Positions 1 to 11,604 of a stretch of 64,000 bases of DNA are shown piece by piece. How positions within the stretch are numbered: the stretch's first letter is position 1; each line of letters begins with the position of its first letter. Source of the DNA: Persicaria tinctoria. Its lineage: Eukaryota > Streptophyta > Magnoliopsida > Caryophyllales > Polygonaceae. The notes under the pieces were generated by a model. The model ran no database searches and was not told the DNA's origin. It saw only the letters and a list, made by a program, of their open reading frames with translations. The stretch lies in the NCBI GenBank assembly GCA_037127255.1, contig JBANSL010000010.1, positions 27,360,620-27,424,619 on the forward strand, in the 5' to 3' direction. Position numbers and translations under genes: made by a program.

Positions 1-2250
1 TTCAGCAGTTGTAATAATACAGAAATACAGAAATGAAGTTGTAAATTACAGAAAGTTAGAGCGGTAAAAAGGGCCCCAATTCTTAACTCACAGAAATACG
101 ATAACAGAATTAGAAAAGTAATAGGCCTTCAGAACCCACGTCACTGGGAAACATGGATTGAGTGAGTAATACAAGGAAGGATAGCTGGCCTTGTGCTATA
201 CAGAAATTTAATGAAAAAACAAACATCGACATGTTTTGTATGCTCTTCCAATTTATTCATCTCTGCAGCTCTGGCTTCCTGCAGTTTCCAATAATAAAGA
301 TCAGGGAAAACATTCAACAAGGATACGAACTGAAACTGATCAAACAACCTTAATTAACGGCCAGAGAAACCGATCAAACAACCCCAATTAGCCCTCTGCA
401 ACCCTACTAAAATCGAGAAAATTTATCGGGAGAAATGCTCAATTCCCCATACCAATGAATGCACAAAGATTAAGACTAACGAATCGATAAGGATGGAGTA
501 AAGATATGGATGCAATAAACCAACAATGAGGAAAAATTTTCTATACCTTGCCCTTGAATGCTCTTGACTCCTCTACAAATGCATGAATATACTTAGATCT
601 CATTGGTTGTGGCAAAAAGCATCACCTGTGAAGGTAAAGGTACTTCCAACGATCAGAAGCACCAAAATATAGAGACAACTAATGTTGAATCTGCTGGTGG
701 ATACAAACTCCAAAATAACTGTTTTCGTGAAGTTGCCATCTGAGAATTGCAGGAAATGACTCTATCAGCACTGATTGAACATTAATTCCAAGCTATAACG
801 CATAAAAAATTAAAAAATAAAAATAACTGAACCAACCATGTGAAGTCACTTTCTCAGCCTTCTTCTTCAATAGAACCAAAGCAGTGTTTGACATTAAGAT
901 CAACTTGGAAAATCTTGGCAACATCAGGGCTAGCTGCACCTTAATAAATAAGATGCTGAATTTTAGAAACATCATTAAGGGAACTGAATTACATAAACTG
1001 AATACTGAATGTTATAATAAAATAACACGATGAATTTATAAACTGAATATATATAGATGAATTTTATAAATTGTTATAGAAGTGAATTTTAGAACAGATT
1101 TACAGCTTCCGAATTTCAGAAATAGAATGACAGAATTGAATTACAGATTTATAGATGTTGAATGATAAAAAAATGTATTTTAGAAAAGAATCAAGAACAA
1201 AATGTCTATGAAGAGAGCTAAGTCACTTGAGTCACCAACCATCAAGTCTAAAAGCAAACTTGAGCAAGAATCAGGAAACTAATTTCGGCCAACCATGAAG
1301 TCTAAAAGAAAACGTCTATGAATTACATATTTATAGATGCTGAATGATAAATAATGTATTTTAGAAAGGAATCAAGAATCAGATTAATGTCTATGAAGAG
1401 AGAAAATCAATTGAGTCACCAACCATGAAGTCTAAAAAGCAAACATGAGCATTAATCAAGAAACTAATTTCGGCAAGCAAATCAAACCTGGAGTCTTAGC
1501 AGATGTATTACTAAGCGAATGAAAGCTAGAATTTAAGAAAAAATACCTTGTAATAGATATACATGACGCAGTAAGGCTAATTAGGCACACATTGGGTCCT
1601 GTCCTTGACCAATCCATCTACTATTTGGAGCTCAATCTGTACCAGATAAACCATTCCATATTATAAACTACCGCAATATCAGTTAAGGTAAAAATCTCCA
1701 ATTATGTTCCCATAGCTTTATTGAACCACAGTCAGTCGAATCCAATTGTAAGAAAGAAATAAAAGAAACCCAACGACATTAAAATCACTAATTCACACAA
1801 TTGAGAAAACTCATACCGAGGTAAGAATATTATCAAGATAATTATTCAAGAAGAAACCTCTAAACACAGTTTCTATTTACCAGCACATCAGAAATTCAAA
1901 TTTTAACCACAAAACCCCAATAAATTGAAAGTGTTATGTGAATAGTAAAGCTTTTATTTACCAGGGTGAAACCTTACAAAACCAGCTGCCATTATCAACA
2001 ACTAAAAAGGCAAAACTCAAAGCAAATTGATAGGTAGTGTAGATAATAGATATTGCTGTTGCACTTACAATTTTTTATTCCTGTATTTTCACTGTTCAGG
2101 CTCATACCACTGCTTTATCCTACAACAAAACCATTATAGTTCTCATCAAAGATACAAAACTCAAACTGATCAAACAAAACTGATCAACAAAGGCAATCCC
2201 TAATTTGTAAATAAACAAAATATGAGAGAGGATGAAAATCAAAGAAAGGG
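1..2250. other. AT-rich left flank without a confident gene
   Basis: This stretch is AT-rich with many short A/T runs. Some minus-strand pieces look like exons flanked by AG and GT, for example around 255-305 (reading EARAAEMNKLEEHTKHVD) and around 551-630 (reading MRSKYIHAFVEESRAFKGK). I do not recognise a family and could not join the pieces into one reading frame. It may be the intron-rich body of a minus-strand gene whose leader lies near 2.3-3.0 kb, or degraded repeat sequence. It also holds a direct duplication, listed separately. Confidence 0.3.
1140..1474. repeat. Direct duplication of about 150 bp, two copies
   Basis: Positions 1140-1290 and 1322-1474 are clearly related along their whole length. 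Both hold the shared words ATTTATAGATG, AATGTATTTTAGAAA, TGTCTATGAAGAGAG, GAGTCACCAACCAT and AACTAATTTCGGC in the same order. The copies differ by scattered substitutions and small indels, so the duplication is old. No coding potential is seen. Confidence 0.75.
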
Positions 2251-2999
2251 ATTTGAGGCTTACAATTCACCATTGGCAACAGAAGATATTGGATCCTTAA
2301 CTATAATCGTGGAAGGTCAAGATTGGGAAGGAGAGAGAAGTCTGAAATCAATACAAACAACAAATTAGGGGAATGAAACCCTAGAAATGGTGAAAGGTGA
2401 TGAACAAAACAAATTTCAAAATCTATCATTGTATGGAAAAGGGAGAGAAAGAAGAACGGGTACCTGCTATCACCGAGAACAATGACTTTGAGCGGCCAAC
2501 CTGGATCCTGAACTACAATCATCGAGGGTTAAGATCAGGATGGAGACAGAATTCAAGGCCGTCAAACGGGATCCAAACGATGGCGTGGAGGGTGATGATT
2601 CCTGGTCTGAACTCATCGACAATCTGAGCACCCGAGTTGGAGTTGCAGGTCTAGTCGCCCGATTCGTTGTGCGATTGGACAAAGATGGCGAGCAAAATCA
2701 GCAAAAGGGCCAGTAAGGCGAGAAGGGACAACTAAGCTCTTTGGAGAAGCGTATGGATGAAGGAGGTGATTGAAGTTTCTTTTCTTGTGATCTGCGTAAA
2801 TCAAAGCAAATCAAATATTCACAATTCAGAAAAGGTTGAAGGAAGACGGGATTGGGAAGGCGAGAGGAGGAAGAATCGCCATAGAAAAAGCCAAAAAGAT
2901 CGAAATAGGGCTCAGAAGAGAGAAAGAAGAGTAGAAGGCGTACCTGGGCGGGGGCGGAGGCGGTCTTACAAAGTTACAACCCTAGTATGTTGTGGGTGA
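2251..2999 (-). other. Leader-like region with splice-site-like signals and a diverged 52-bp duplication (unresolved)
   Basis: Read on the minus strand this region is CT-rich at its start (2999 side) and has donor-like CCAG|GTACGC near 2940, acceptor-like TTTACGCAG near 2785 and donor-like AGCAG|GTACC near 2465, as expected of the 5' end of a minus-strand gene. No long open frame continues downstream. Positions 2291-2342 and 2503-2554 are diverged copies of the same 52 bases, both starting GGATCC and ending AGTC or ATTC. A real but unidentified gene start, or a duplicated leader remnant, are both possible. Confidence 0.3.
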
Positions 3000-3000
3000 T

Positions 3001-5025
3001 GATTGGAAGAAAAAAAAGGGAAAAAAAATAATTGGAAGAAAAAAAATCTCATTGGTTGAAGAGGAGTGGGTTAAGGAGGAAGCGACACATCAGCGGAAAC
3101 TCTTTGGTTTTAAGTTATTACTAGTGTAATACCCGTGCCTTGAAGGCACGGGAGCTTGATCCATTTTAAGTTGAACATCATTTTATATATCTATATAATA
3201 CTATATTGATATATAGGGTGTGGTTCGGGTGTGCACACCCCTTAGGGTGTGCATTGTGCACAAATATTATTCGGTGAAATGTGAAACATTATTCGGTTAA
3301 ATTTGAAGCATTATTCGGTGAAATGTGAAACATTCTACCGAATACTGTTATGTTTTTTTTTTCCGTTCAGTTCAGATGAAAACGTCCCAATTCCACTGAA
3401 TAATTTATAACATTCTACCGAATAATGTTTAGTTTTTTTATTTATCCATTTCAAATAAAAGAAACCTCAATTCCCTAAACAATAGTTACAATTTATATGA
3501 AATGCCTCAAATTTCACCAAATAATGTTTCACATTCCCCTAAACAATACTCACATTTCATCGAATAATGCTTCAAATTTCACTGAATAATGTTTCACATT
3601 TCACCGAATAATATTTTGTGCACAATGCACATCCTAAGCCTTGTGCACAAGTTACCCATTCTCTTGATATATATATATACGTGTTTACAACAAAAATATG
3701 TATAAAATATTTTTTTATAATTTATAAATTAGTTGGAAAGAGATAAGATACAAATTTTGAAAATGATTTAATAAGGTAAAATAGTAATAATACTCAAACA
3801 AACCATCTAATATAATTTGAAATAAATATATAATTATTATCATTAGCATAGATCTAAAAAAGTAAAATATAAGCTCCCGTACAAATATTAAAAAATCATA
3901 AGCACATGATTGTGTGAATAATTTTGAAGTTAAATATGTAGATGTACATAACTTATTGATTATTTTCATGAGAAAGATGGTTAGAAAGATAGAGAAATTA
4001 ATAGTGAAAATAAAGGTAAGATGGTAAAAAAAGATCCTTAAAGGTAGAAAAGTGATCTAGGAAGCCTCGTCCAAGATGTAAAATAAGCATTAGTAATGCT
4101 TGTGAGTCTTAAAATATTATTTATTTTTCGATAGTCATTTAAGATGTCTAAAATAATTAAATTATAAAATAACACTTATTTGACTCTAATTGATTTTTAT
4201 AATTAATTTTTGAAATCGAATATTTACAAATTGATTATTACATGTTCGTTGTATGTAGACATTGTGGGGAATATTGCAATCGGTTAAAAATGATAAATCA
4301 ACAATTTCAATATCCAAGAATAAAATCAGCCAAGAATTGACGAATGTTCAATGTACGTAGAGTCGTAGACGATTAAAATAGATCACAAATTGACATACAA
4401 CATATCAAATTAAATAATATTTTAGTTTAAAAATAGGAAACAAATATGTTTAAAATAGGAAACAGATATTTTAAAATTTCAGCAATAATAGGAAACAAAT
4501 ATTTTAAAGTTTCCATAATAATATTGACCAATAAGAAAATCTCATTTGAATAAAAAATTCAACTTTAATTGTGGGCGTGGCACGTCAGCAAAATGCTAGC
4601 AGAATTAGTAATATTAATAGATAGATAATAGATATAGATAATATATGAGATTGTTTCTGTTATTTTCCATAAATTTTATATGATTTAAAATAAGTGCAGC
4701 CCACATTTGGATATCAGGCAAAAAAAAAACCTTGTGGTTAAGATATTGCAGGTTACATGGAAAAGGTTTTTTTTTTATATATATACAGATATACTAAAGA
4801 TATTCATGTTAATTGCACCCCCAAAAAAAAAGATTTTTATGTTAAAAATGACCTTAGAATGTTAGATCCTTATTAGTTCGATAAGGTCACTCGGAAAAAA
4901 AAAAGGTCACTCGAAAATAAAAAAGAATCTGGACTGTTTTTATTATTTTGATTGGTTGGTGACACTATATTTTGTTATTATTTTCCTGAGATCTATATTA
5001 TCCCCTTATATTCTCCACGTTAATT
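3001..5025. other. AT-rich repeat-like block with a perfect hairpin
   Basis: No gene is visible. At 3132-3152 there is a perfect 9-bp hairpin, CCCGTGCCT / AGGCACGGG with a 3-base loop, next to CTAGTGTAATA. At the far side, 4565-4625, the sequence has GGCACGTCAGC followed by a run built from TAGTAATATTAATAGATAGA. Such paired end motifs are often seen at plant transposable-element termini, so the block may be a degraded element (Helitron-like or other), but I could not define ends or a target duplication. A MITE inside it is listed separately. Confidence 0.3.
3216..3663. mobile_element. Foldback MITE, probably MULE-type (448 bp, 10-bp TSD)
   Basis: The two arms are inverted copies of each other for about 110 bases, sharing TGTGCATTGTGCACAAA, ATTATTCGGTGAAATGTGAA and CATTATTC blocks in mirrored order. 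The element is bounded by the identical 10-mer TTGATATATA at 3206-3215 and 3664-3673. Long terminal inverted repeats plus a 9-10 bp duplication point to a Mutator-like non-autonomous element. Within each arm the phrase ATTCGGTGAAATGTGAAAC recurs in near-tandem form. There is no coding capacity. The flanks are AT-rich, so the exact duplication length is uncertain by a base or so. Confidence 0.8.
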
Positions 5026-5312
5026 TGTTGGAGGTAATGTTCACAATGGGGATTTTTAACTTGTCTTTTGAACTTCCTTGTCCCACATAAGGCTGTGTAT
5101 CGGCCTAAAACCTAACCGAACCGGGCCGAACCGAACCGAAACCGAAAATCTCAAAATTTTTCAAACCGAAAGCCGAACCGAAAGTATTAGGTTCGGTTCG
5201 GTTATTTGCCGGTTCGGTTTGTGTTCGGTTCGGTTTTAACATAATTGAACCGAATTTCCATTTAAAAAAAATTGAAGTATACAAATATATATATAAAATA
5301 TAGTATATATAC

Positions 5313-6834
5313 TAGGCGTGGCCACGGGTCAAACCCGGCGGGTCGACGGGTTCGACCCGCCGGGTCAAGGGTCGGGGGAAAGCGACCCGAACCCTAACCC
5401 GGGATTTCAACGGGTTGGCGGGTTCGGGTCACCCAGCGGGTCATCGGATCGACGGGTTGACCCGCCGGGTCGACCCGACGAGTTGGAACCCGGGTTGGAC
5501 GGGTTTGCACTTGTTTCGGACTTCGGACTCTGAAATTGTCGGATCGAATTTGTCGAGAAAGGGAACGGGAATTGAACGCCTATGTGTTTGACAAATATCC
5601 TTTCGTGTTCACAAATCATAACTTGACTCTTTAGTCTTTATGTACAAAATACAATATGTAATATTACATCTTATAATTTTCAAAACTAAAAAGTCTACAA
5701 CTTATAACTCCATAAGTTTTACAAATAAAAAAAAGTTGTACAATTTTTGTATTAGGGAGTGTTGGGGGGAAGGAAGAAGGGCTTGAATCGGTTTCCCGAC
5801 TGCCTACGTATCCTCCCGGGGGTGAGGAATCAAAGCCCACGTAGTTCTTTTACCTGTATGTCTGAACCCCGGTCCGGTTACCTCCTCTTCTAGTCTTCTT
5901 GATCGTCGGATCCTCCACCACCTCCTGAGCCATCTGTGACCGCGCCATCAATGGAGCTCCCAACGGACTCTGTCTCTATTTCGTCATCATCCTCGGAATC
6001 AGTCCCCAAGTTCTTCTTCTGCATCCGCGAGTAGAGCATCATCTCGACGACGTCGGGATCCGCTCGCCGCCGAGACCGATGCACTTCGACGAAGGCTTGG
6101 TGCCGCCGCCGGGTTCGACCCGCCTCCTCCGACACTAGGGGTCGATGAAGATGGGGCTCCACTAACACTCTTGCGACCCCTAGTAACTCGATTGATGAAA
6201 CCCGACATTTTGAATTGAAGAGACTTAGGAGATTACGAGAGACAAGATCGAGCGATTAGAGAGCGATTATAGAGCGATTAGAGAGATTGAGATGAGATTA
6301 GAGGAGATGAGTGAGGTGTGGGTTGGAATTGGGAGGGAAATGGCCTATTTATAGAGCCAAATTACCATGGCCAAGGTTATTCCGCATCTTGTACCTTTTA
6401 GCACAATGACGACAAACGGCTACGAATGATCGATCGGGTTGCACATCCACCTTATCGTAATGATCTTGAAACAACGCCTCTTTGAGGTTGTCACCGGACA
6501 TGATTACAACGTACGAGCTTCTGAAAATCAAATTGATAGAATGATAGGTGATTGATGGATTGGATGGGATTTGTGATAGGAGGAGTCGGGTATTTATAGC
6601 CCCGAGTCTACTAGCCGTTACAACGGCTATATTTTAAAAAAAAAAATTAGCTCCGACCTGTGGGCCCCACCTCCAACGGCCTTTTTTTAAAATTAGGTCG
6701 ACCCGGCGGGTCACGGGTCACTAAACTCCCGACCCTAACCCTAACCCGCTACCCGCCCCTACCCGGCAACCCGGACCCGGCGGGTCAACGACCCGACGGG
6801 TCACGGGTTGACCCGTAACCCGTGGCCACGCCTA
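5313..6834. mobile_element. hAT element J, GGGTC-rich arms
   Basis: The perfect terminal inverted repeats are TAGGCGTGGCCACGGGT (5313) and its complement (ending 6834). The 8-bp TSD ATATATAC is exact at 5305-5312 and 6835-6842. The arms (about 5330-5490 and 6700-6830) are dense in CGGGTCGACCC-like short repeats. The middle is not AT-rich: it holds minus-strand reading frames and the block 5790-5860 that repeats CCTACGT and CACGTAG, so J may derive from a larger coding element by internal deletion. It is inserted in the AT-rich core of D. Confidence 0.88.
5890..6501 (-). pseudogene. Residual coding fragments of hAT element J (BED-finger-like start and acidic tail)
   Basis: On the minus strand a frame starts at 6501 (MSGDNLKEALFQDHY...) and holds the half-finger C-R-H-C-A-K-R-Y-K, as in the first half of BED-type zinc fingers at the N-terminus of hAT transposases. 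The zinc-binding second half is missing and the frame closes soon after. Downstream, a frame from 6208 (MSGFINRVTRGRKS) is rich in Ser, Gly and Arg, and a shifted frame runs on into an Asp/Glu-rich tail ending at 5890. No catalytic hAT domain is visible. The BED assignment rests on one short motif plus the hAT-type ends. Confidence 0.35.
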
Positions 6835-7050
6835 ATATATACACATATTTCAATATAAAGTATACAAATATAGTTACAAATATATATATACGGTTACAAA
6901 TACAATGTATATATATACATTGTATATATAGTAAGTATATATACACTATATATATATGGTTACAAATACATATAGAGAGAGAGAAGTCAGCCCATATTGG
7001 TATATACGGTTACAGAGTGTATATACAGTATGTATATGTAAGTATGTGTG

Positions 7051-8011
7051 TAGAGCTGGCAATTCGGGTCATTCGGTCGGGTTCGGGTCGATCACATTCG
7101 GGTCGGGCACTGATGAGTCGGGTCAACTCGGGTCAAAATTTCGGTGTCGGCCTTGCTCGGGTCGGATTCGGTCAAAATGAAATTCAGATTGGTCGGGTTT
7201 CGGTCAGAATCGGGTTGGACCCATTCGGGTTTTCGGTCAGAATCGGGCCGGTCTCATTCGGGTTTCGGGTCGGTACTCGGGTCGGTCTCATTCAGGTTTC
7301 AATTAGAAGTGGGTGAGGTCTACATTTGTTTTAAACTTTTAATCGTTTGGATTGAATTTGTTAAATCATGTTCGTTCGGGACTTTCGGGTAATCAATTTT
7401 ATTAAATCGAATATGTAATTCATGTTATTTATGTATTTCAAAAAGTATTTTAGTAAAATTAAATATGATTCAATATATAATCTACTCATTGGCTCGTAAG
7501 CTCCAATGTTGTTAAAAACTCGATTCGATCCTACGATTCCGACGATCCTACGATCTAAAAATGGAAAAACGATCCCGATCTTTTTTTTTGCGATTATAAC
7601 GATCCTATAAAATGTCTATTATAAGAAATTTCTAATATTTATCCTTTATATCTAAGAAATTTATAATATATTTAGTTTATTTTTAAAATTTTACAATCTT
7701 TATGGATATTTTTATGATATATATATATATATATATTCAAGGATATTCGGGCGGGGAGTCGGGTCGGGCTGGGAGTCGGGTCGGGTTGGGAGTTGGGTCA
7801 GGTTGAAATTCGGGTCGGGTTGGAATTTGGGTCGGGTCCGGGTTGAGTCGGGTTTGTCTGTATTCGGGTCACTTTGGGTTTCGGGTCAATATCGGTCGGG
7901 CTCGGTTTCGGGTTCGGGTTATGCATAACGCCAAATTTTCGGCTTCGGTCGGGTTTTGGGTCGGGTGAGTCGGACGGGTTTCTCGGGTCGGGTCAAGAAT
8001 TGCCAGCTCTA
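7051..8011. mobile_element. hAT MITE K, TCGGG-rich arms (961 bp)
   Basis: The perfect ends are TAGAGCTGGCAATTC at 7051 and its complement ending at 8011. The 8-bp TSD TATGTGTG is exact at 7043-7050 and 8012-8019. The arms (7065-7300 and 7745-7995) are arrays of TCGGGTCGGGTT-like repeats; the centre (7320-7740) is AT-rich and includes a (TA)n run near 7720. No transposase is present. Like J it is inserted in the core of D, so the order of events is A, then D, then J and K. Confidence 0.88.
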
Positions 8012-8881
8012 TATGTGTGTGTCTATAAAGTATACAAATATATATATATATACAATGTATTTATGTAGTGTATAAAAAATTCGGTTTAACACAAACCGAA
8101 CCTAAACCGAACACAAACCGAAACCGAAACCGAAAAATGGAAATTCTCGAACCGAAAGTCGAACCGAAAATTTTCGGTTAGGTTCGGTTTGTATTGGTTC
8201 GGCCCAAAAATTCGGTTTGGACCGAATCATGCATACCCCTGGTCCCACATTGATGGTAAAAGTATTTGAGGAGTTGGTTTTAAAGGGGAGTTTTTGAAAG
8301 GGTTATTGAGAGTTAGGATAGGAGTCTCACACACGCGGACCACCACCAACGTCGGTCTGTAATCGTGACACGTGCGCTGTGGTGTTGTCCCTTTTGCGTC
8401 GGTTTTTAATTTTTATCAAATAAAAGGTCTCGGATAAGGATGAATTAGGGTTTTCGTTGACTTCTTCCATCCTTATCATTTTGTTAAAACGGTGTCTGAT
8501 TCTCTCCGAGATTTCAGCAAAGTGGAGCATCTTTCTTCTTTTTAAAAACCGGATGATGGCTTTCAAGTGTTACACACGTTCTTCTCCTCCTCTCCTCTTC
8601 TGGAAACCGTTCTGAGTCCTGGGTGGTTCCAATACTTCGACGGCGAGTGCACGCTATCGGAGTATACTGTGTATCCTTAGGGGGCGAGTGGCGATGCCTG
8701 CAGCCGACCTGCACCAAGGTGTCGGGGCGATTTCGCTTCTAAGGTAGTGATTCTCTTTATACCACGACACATCCTTCAAACACGGGTTTTAGGGTTTTGT
8801 TTTCAAGCGGGTTTTCACATAAATTGAGGCCTACATTCGCTATTCCACCAACAATTTAGAAGCGAAAACCGATTTGTCTTT

Positions 8882-9682
8882 GTGATGGCGTTTCAATTTT
8901 TCAAGCCGCTGCTGGATCTCACCAAATTTGAGCCGCTGGATGGGACCAAATACAAGAGGGGGTCGCAGAAGATGCTCATCGTTTCCGAGCAATTGGAGAT
9001 CGACTACGTTCTGCTTTGCGACGCACCTACTGTCGTTGCAACCGCTTCGTCCACCGCTATTGCCGACGTTGTTGTTGATGCCGGTACCGCTACAACCGCT
9101 GCTGACAAGGGTAAGAACGTCATCGACGCTTCTGCAGGCGCTGTTGACAAGAGTAAGCAGGTTGCGGATGATGACCTCGCACTTGCACAAGCAAAGAAAT
9201 ATGAGACCGACAACAAGACTATGCGAGGCCATCGTCTCAGCCACGTCTCAAATCCCATATTTGATTTGATTTCTGTTCATAAATTTGCGAAGTTGATTTG
9301 GGGTCTGTTGGAGAAGAAATATGGTGCTGACGATGCAGGGAAAAAGATATATGCTTGTGGGAAGTTCATGCAGTTCAAGATGGTCGATGATAAACCAATC
9401 ATGGACCAAGTGCACGAGTATGAGAACCTGGTGGCTGACATTCTCTCCGAGGGCATGAAGATATGCGAGGTTTTGCAGGCAAATTTTCTGATCGAAAAAT
9501 TGCCTGACTCGTGGTCTGGCTACCACAATCATTTGAAGCACAAGAAGAAGGACCTCACCCTGGAAGAGCTCGTCGGTCACATGAAGATCGAGGAGGCAAA
9601 TCGCTTCAAGGACAAACCTAAGCCCAAACCTGTTGATTCTGTGAAAGCTAACTTGGTTGAGTCCTCTGTGAAATCTGAGTAA
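8882..9682 (+). pseudogene. Copia A gag (UBN2-type) remnant
   Basis: This 266-residue open frame follows the 5' LTR by 28 bases. It has the plant Copia gag pattern (UBN2-type): an N-terminal FxxLDGTKYKRGSQKM stretch, the middle VHKFAKLIWGLLEKKYG, and the later IMDQVHEYENLVADILSEG and LPDSWSGYHNHLKHKKKDL motifs. It closes at 9682. The CCHC nucleocapsid knuckle follows outside this frame, around 9786-9850 (VCGKPGHKAWQC), where the expected first Cys reads Tyr. This is the capsid-like structural protein of the element; the downstream frames are broken. Confidence 0.85.
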
Positions 9683-10328
9683 TCCAAGCAGGGAAACCAA
9701 TCCGGAGGCCCAAAGCAAACATGAAGCCTAAGAAAGGTTAGAAACTCGAGAAGTCTAGCAAGCAGCAGACAAGCAGTAGAAATAAGGAGAGATTGGGATC
9801 GACTACTATGTTTGTGGCAAGCCAGGCCACAAGGCTTGGCAGTGTCGCAATCGGGCTGATCTCTAGACATAAGGACAGCTGCAGAACAAGCCCACAACTC
9901 CAGCCCAGCAGCAAGCCAATGTTGTCCAGGACAACAACCAACTGATGGCAATGATCACTAAAGTCAACCATATGAGCGGCCAGATCGATTGGCTTCTGGA
10001 CAGTGGAGCTACTCAACACTTCTGCACTAAGAAGGACTGGTTTACTGAGTTCGAAGGTGCTACATACATCGACCTGGTCTATATGGGCAACTCGAGGATC
10101 TCTCGAGTTCTTGGCAAGGGGAAGGTGACAATCAAGCTCACCTCAAGGAAGTTTCTTACCCTGGTGAATGTGCTTTATGTTCCTTCTCTGTGCCGAAACT
10201 TGATTTCATGTGGTTTGCTTGAGATAGCTGGAATTAAGCAAGTGACTGATGCTGGAAAAATGGTTTTAACCAAAAATGGAGAATTCGTAGGAAAGACTTA
10301 TATGGCTGAATTTTCTGTATGTGCTTGA
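9683..10328 (+). pseudogene. Copia A protease region, broken
   Basis: After gag, the stretch 9683-9870 holds the zinc knuckle with stops. A frame from 9945 to 10328 carries the aspartic protease signature LLDSGATQHF at about 9990-10020 (DSGA active site) and the downstream VLYVPSLCRNLIS motif typical of Copia. It ends at a TGA at 10326-10328 before the integrase frame. The protease would cut the polyprotein; here it is disconnected from gag and integrase by stops. Confidence 0.85.
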
Positions 10329-10383
10329 GACCATGATTGAGAGTAATGAGAATGCATCTACTTCTGCTTATATTGTTAAGTCT

Positions 10384-11604
10384 GTTGATTTATGACATGC
10401 TAGACTAGAACATGTGAATGCGAAATCTATATGTCGATTGCATGGTTTAGGTTTGATTCTCAGCCTATCCAAACATGACCATAAAAAATGTGAAATATGT
10501 GTTGAGGCCCAATTTCATAAACAACCTTTTAAAACGGTGTATGAAAGGACAACTGAATTGTTGGAGTTAGTCCATTCTGATTTTGATGATTTTAAGAACA
10601 CGGAAAGTAGAGGTGACAAGCGCTACTATATCACATTTGTGGATGACCATTCTAGATATACTAAGGTATACTTGCTTAGGTCTAAAGATGAAGCAGAAAT
10701 CATGTTTTATGTGTATAAAGCGGAAGTAGAAAACCAATTGAATCAAAAAATTAAAAGGCGTAGATCTAATAAAGGCAGTGAATATGTCACTCGTTCTTTG
10801 AGAGAATTCTGTGAACAAAATGGCATTATTCATGAATTTATAGCTCCTTATTGCCCACAACAAAATGGTATTGCCGAAAGGAAAAACAGAACTTTAAAGG
10901 AGATGATGAATGCAATGCTTTCTAGTTCTAGTTTGCCTAATAGTAAGTGGGGGGAAGCTATCTTGTCCGCTTATCATATTTTGAATAAGGTACCTCACAA
11001 GAAGCTTGACAAAACACCTTATGAACTTTGGAAAGGGCATCCGCCTAATATGATATTCTTGAAAGTGTGGGGGTGTCTAGCTAAAGTGGGGTTACCTTCG
11101 TTCAAAGTTGATGTTATTGGATCTAAGACCTTTGATGCAATTCTGATTGGTTATGTTGAAAATAGTGCTTCTTATCATTTCATGTGTTTGAGTGATCGTA
11201 CCTTGTGTGAATATCGTGATGTTGTTTTCTTTAAGCATGTATTTCCTTTAAAGAAATCTTCATTACTTGCTAATGATTCTTCATCTCATGATCCATCTTT
11301 ATCCATGTCTAATATTGTTTTGCTTAATACTCATGCTGATCATGATGAACCTGGGAAAAGTAAAAGGCGTAGGAAGAAAACTAGTTTTGGTCTTGATTTT
11401 GTGACTGCATTTCTAGTTGAACTTAATGACTTAAATGAACTAGATGAGACGTTCATTAGTCTTCATATGATAGAAGATGTTCCTAAGACCTATGATGAGG
11501 CAATAAGTTCATTAGATGCTAGTTTCTGGAAAGATGCTATTAATAGTGAGATAGAATCCATTATGTCTAATCACACATGGGAATTAGTTGATATGCCTAA
11601 ATGA
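10384..11604 (+). pseudogene. Copia A integrase and linker, active-site residue altered
   Basis: The zinc-binding part includes HVNAKSICRLHG and CEICVEAQ (10408-10510). The core has HSDFDDF (first Asp, around 10570), then RRSNKGSEY (around 10760) where Copia integrases carry Asp in RSDNGGEY, and NGIAERKNRTL with the catalytic Glu (around 10865). The second catalytic Asp thus reads Asn. The frame continues through KVWGCLAKV and a hinge into the start of reverse transcriptase (WKDAINSEIESIMSNHTWELVD) and stops at a TGA at 11602-11604. Confidence 0.85.

Larger units (their letters stand above)
5088..8241. mobile_element. hAT MITE D, with J and K nested in it
   Basis: The ends are TAAGGCTGTGTATCGG on the left and, inverted, CAGGGGTATGCATGATTCGG on the right. 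The 8-bp TSD GTCCCACA is present at 5080-5087 and 8242-8249, so hAT is the best class. The arms (5100-5240 and 8075-8230) are built from short CCGAAC / GTTCGG repeats around an AT-rich core. Without J and K the element is about 655 bp, close to the 691 bp of E, which has the same type of ends and arms. No transposase is encoded by D itself. Confidence 0.85.
5026..8853 (+). repeat. 5' LTR of Copia A, interrupted by hAT MITE D
   Basis: LTR sequence covers 5026-5087 and 8242-8853, separated by D. Joined, it is about 670 bp, longer than the 461-bp 3' LTR. The 3' copy lacks two blocks present here (around 8330-8395 and 8460-8615). The end TTCCACCAACA at 8853 matches the 3' LTR end. The bases after 8853 (ATTTAGAAGCG) do not resemble the usual initiator-Met primer binding site, so that site is absent or mutated. 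Confidence 0.9.

Noticed and set aside
2463..2522. Minus-strand LKVIVLGDS resembling the N-terminus of Rab7 GTPases
   Set aside because: Only nine residues match. The preceding residues differ from Rab starts, the following sequence lacks the GVGKTSL loop, and no later Rab motif was found in 1-2300. Probably chance.
5100..8230. CCGAAC and GGGTC arrays considered as CRISPR-like or telomere-like repeats
   Set aside because: The arrays are short, degenerate and mirrored within TIR-bounded elements with 8-bp TSDs, so they are transposon subterminal repeats. The genome is eukaryotic.
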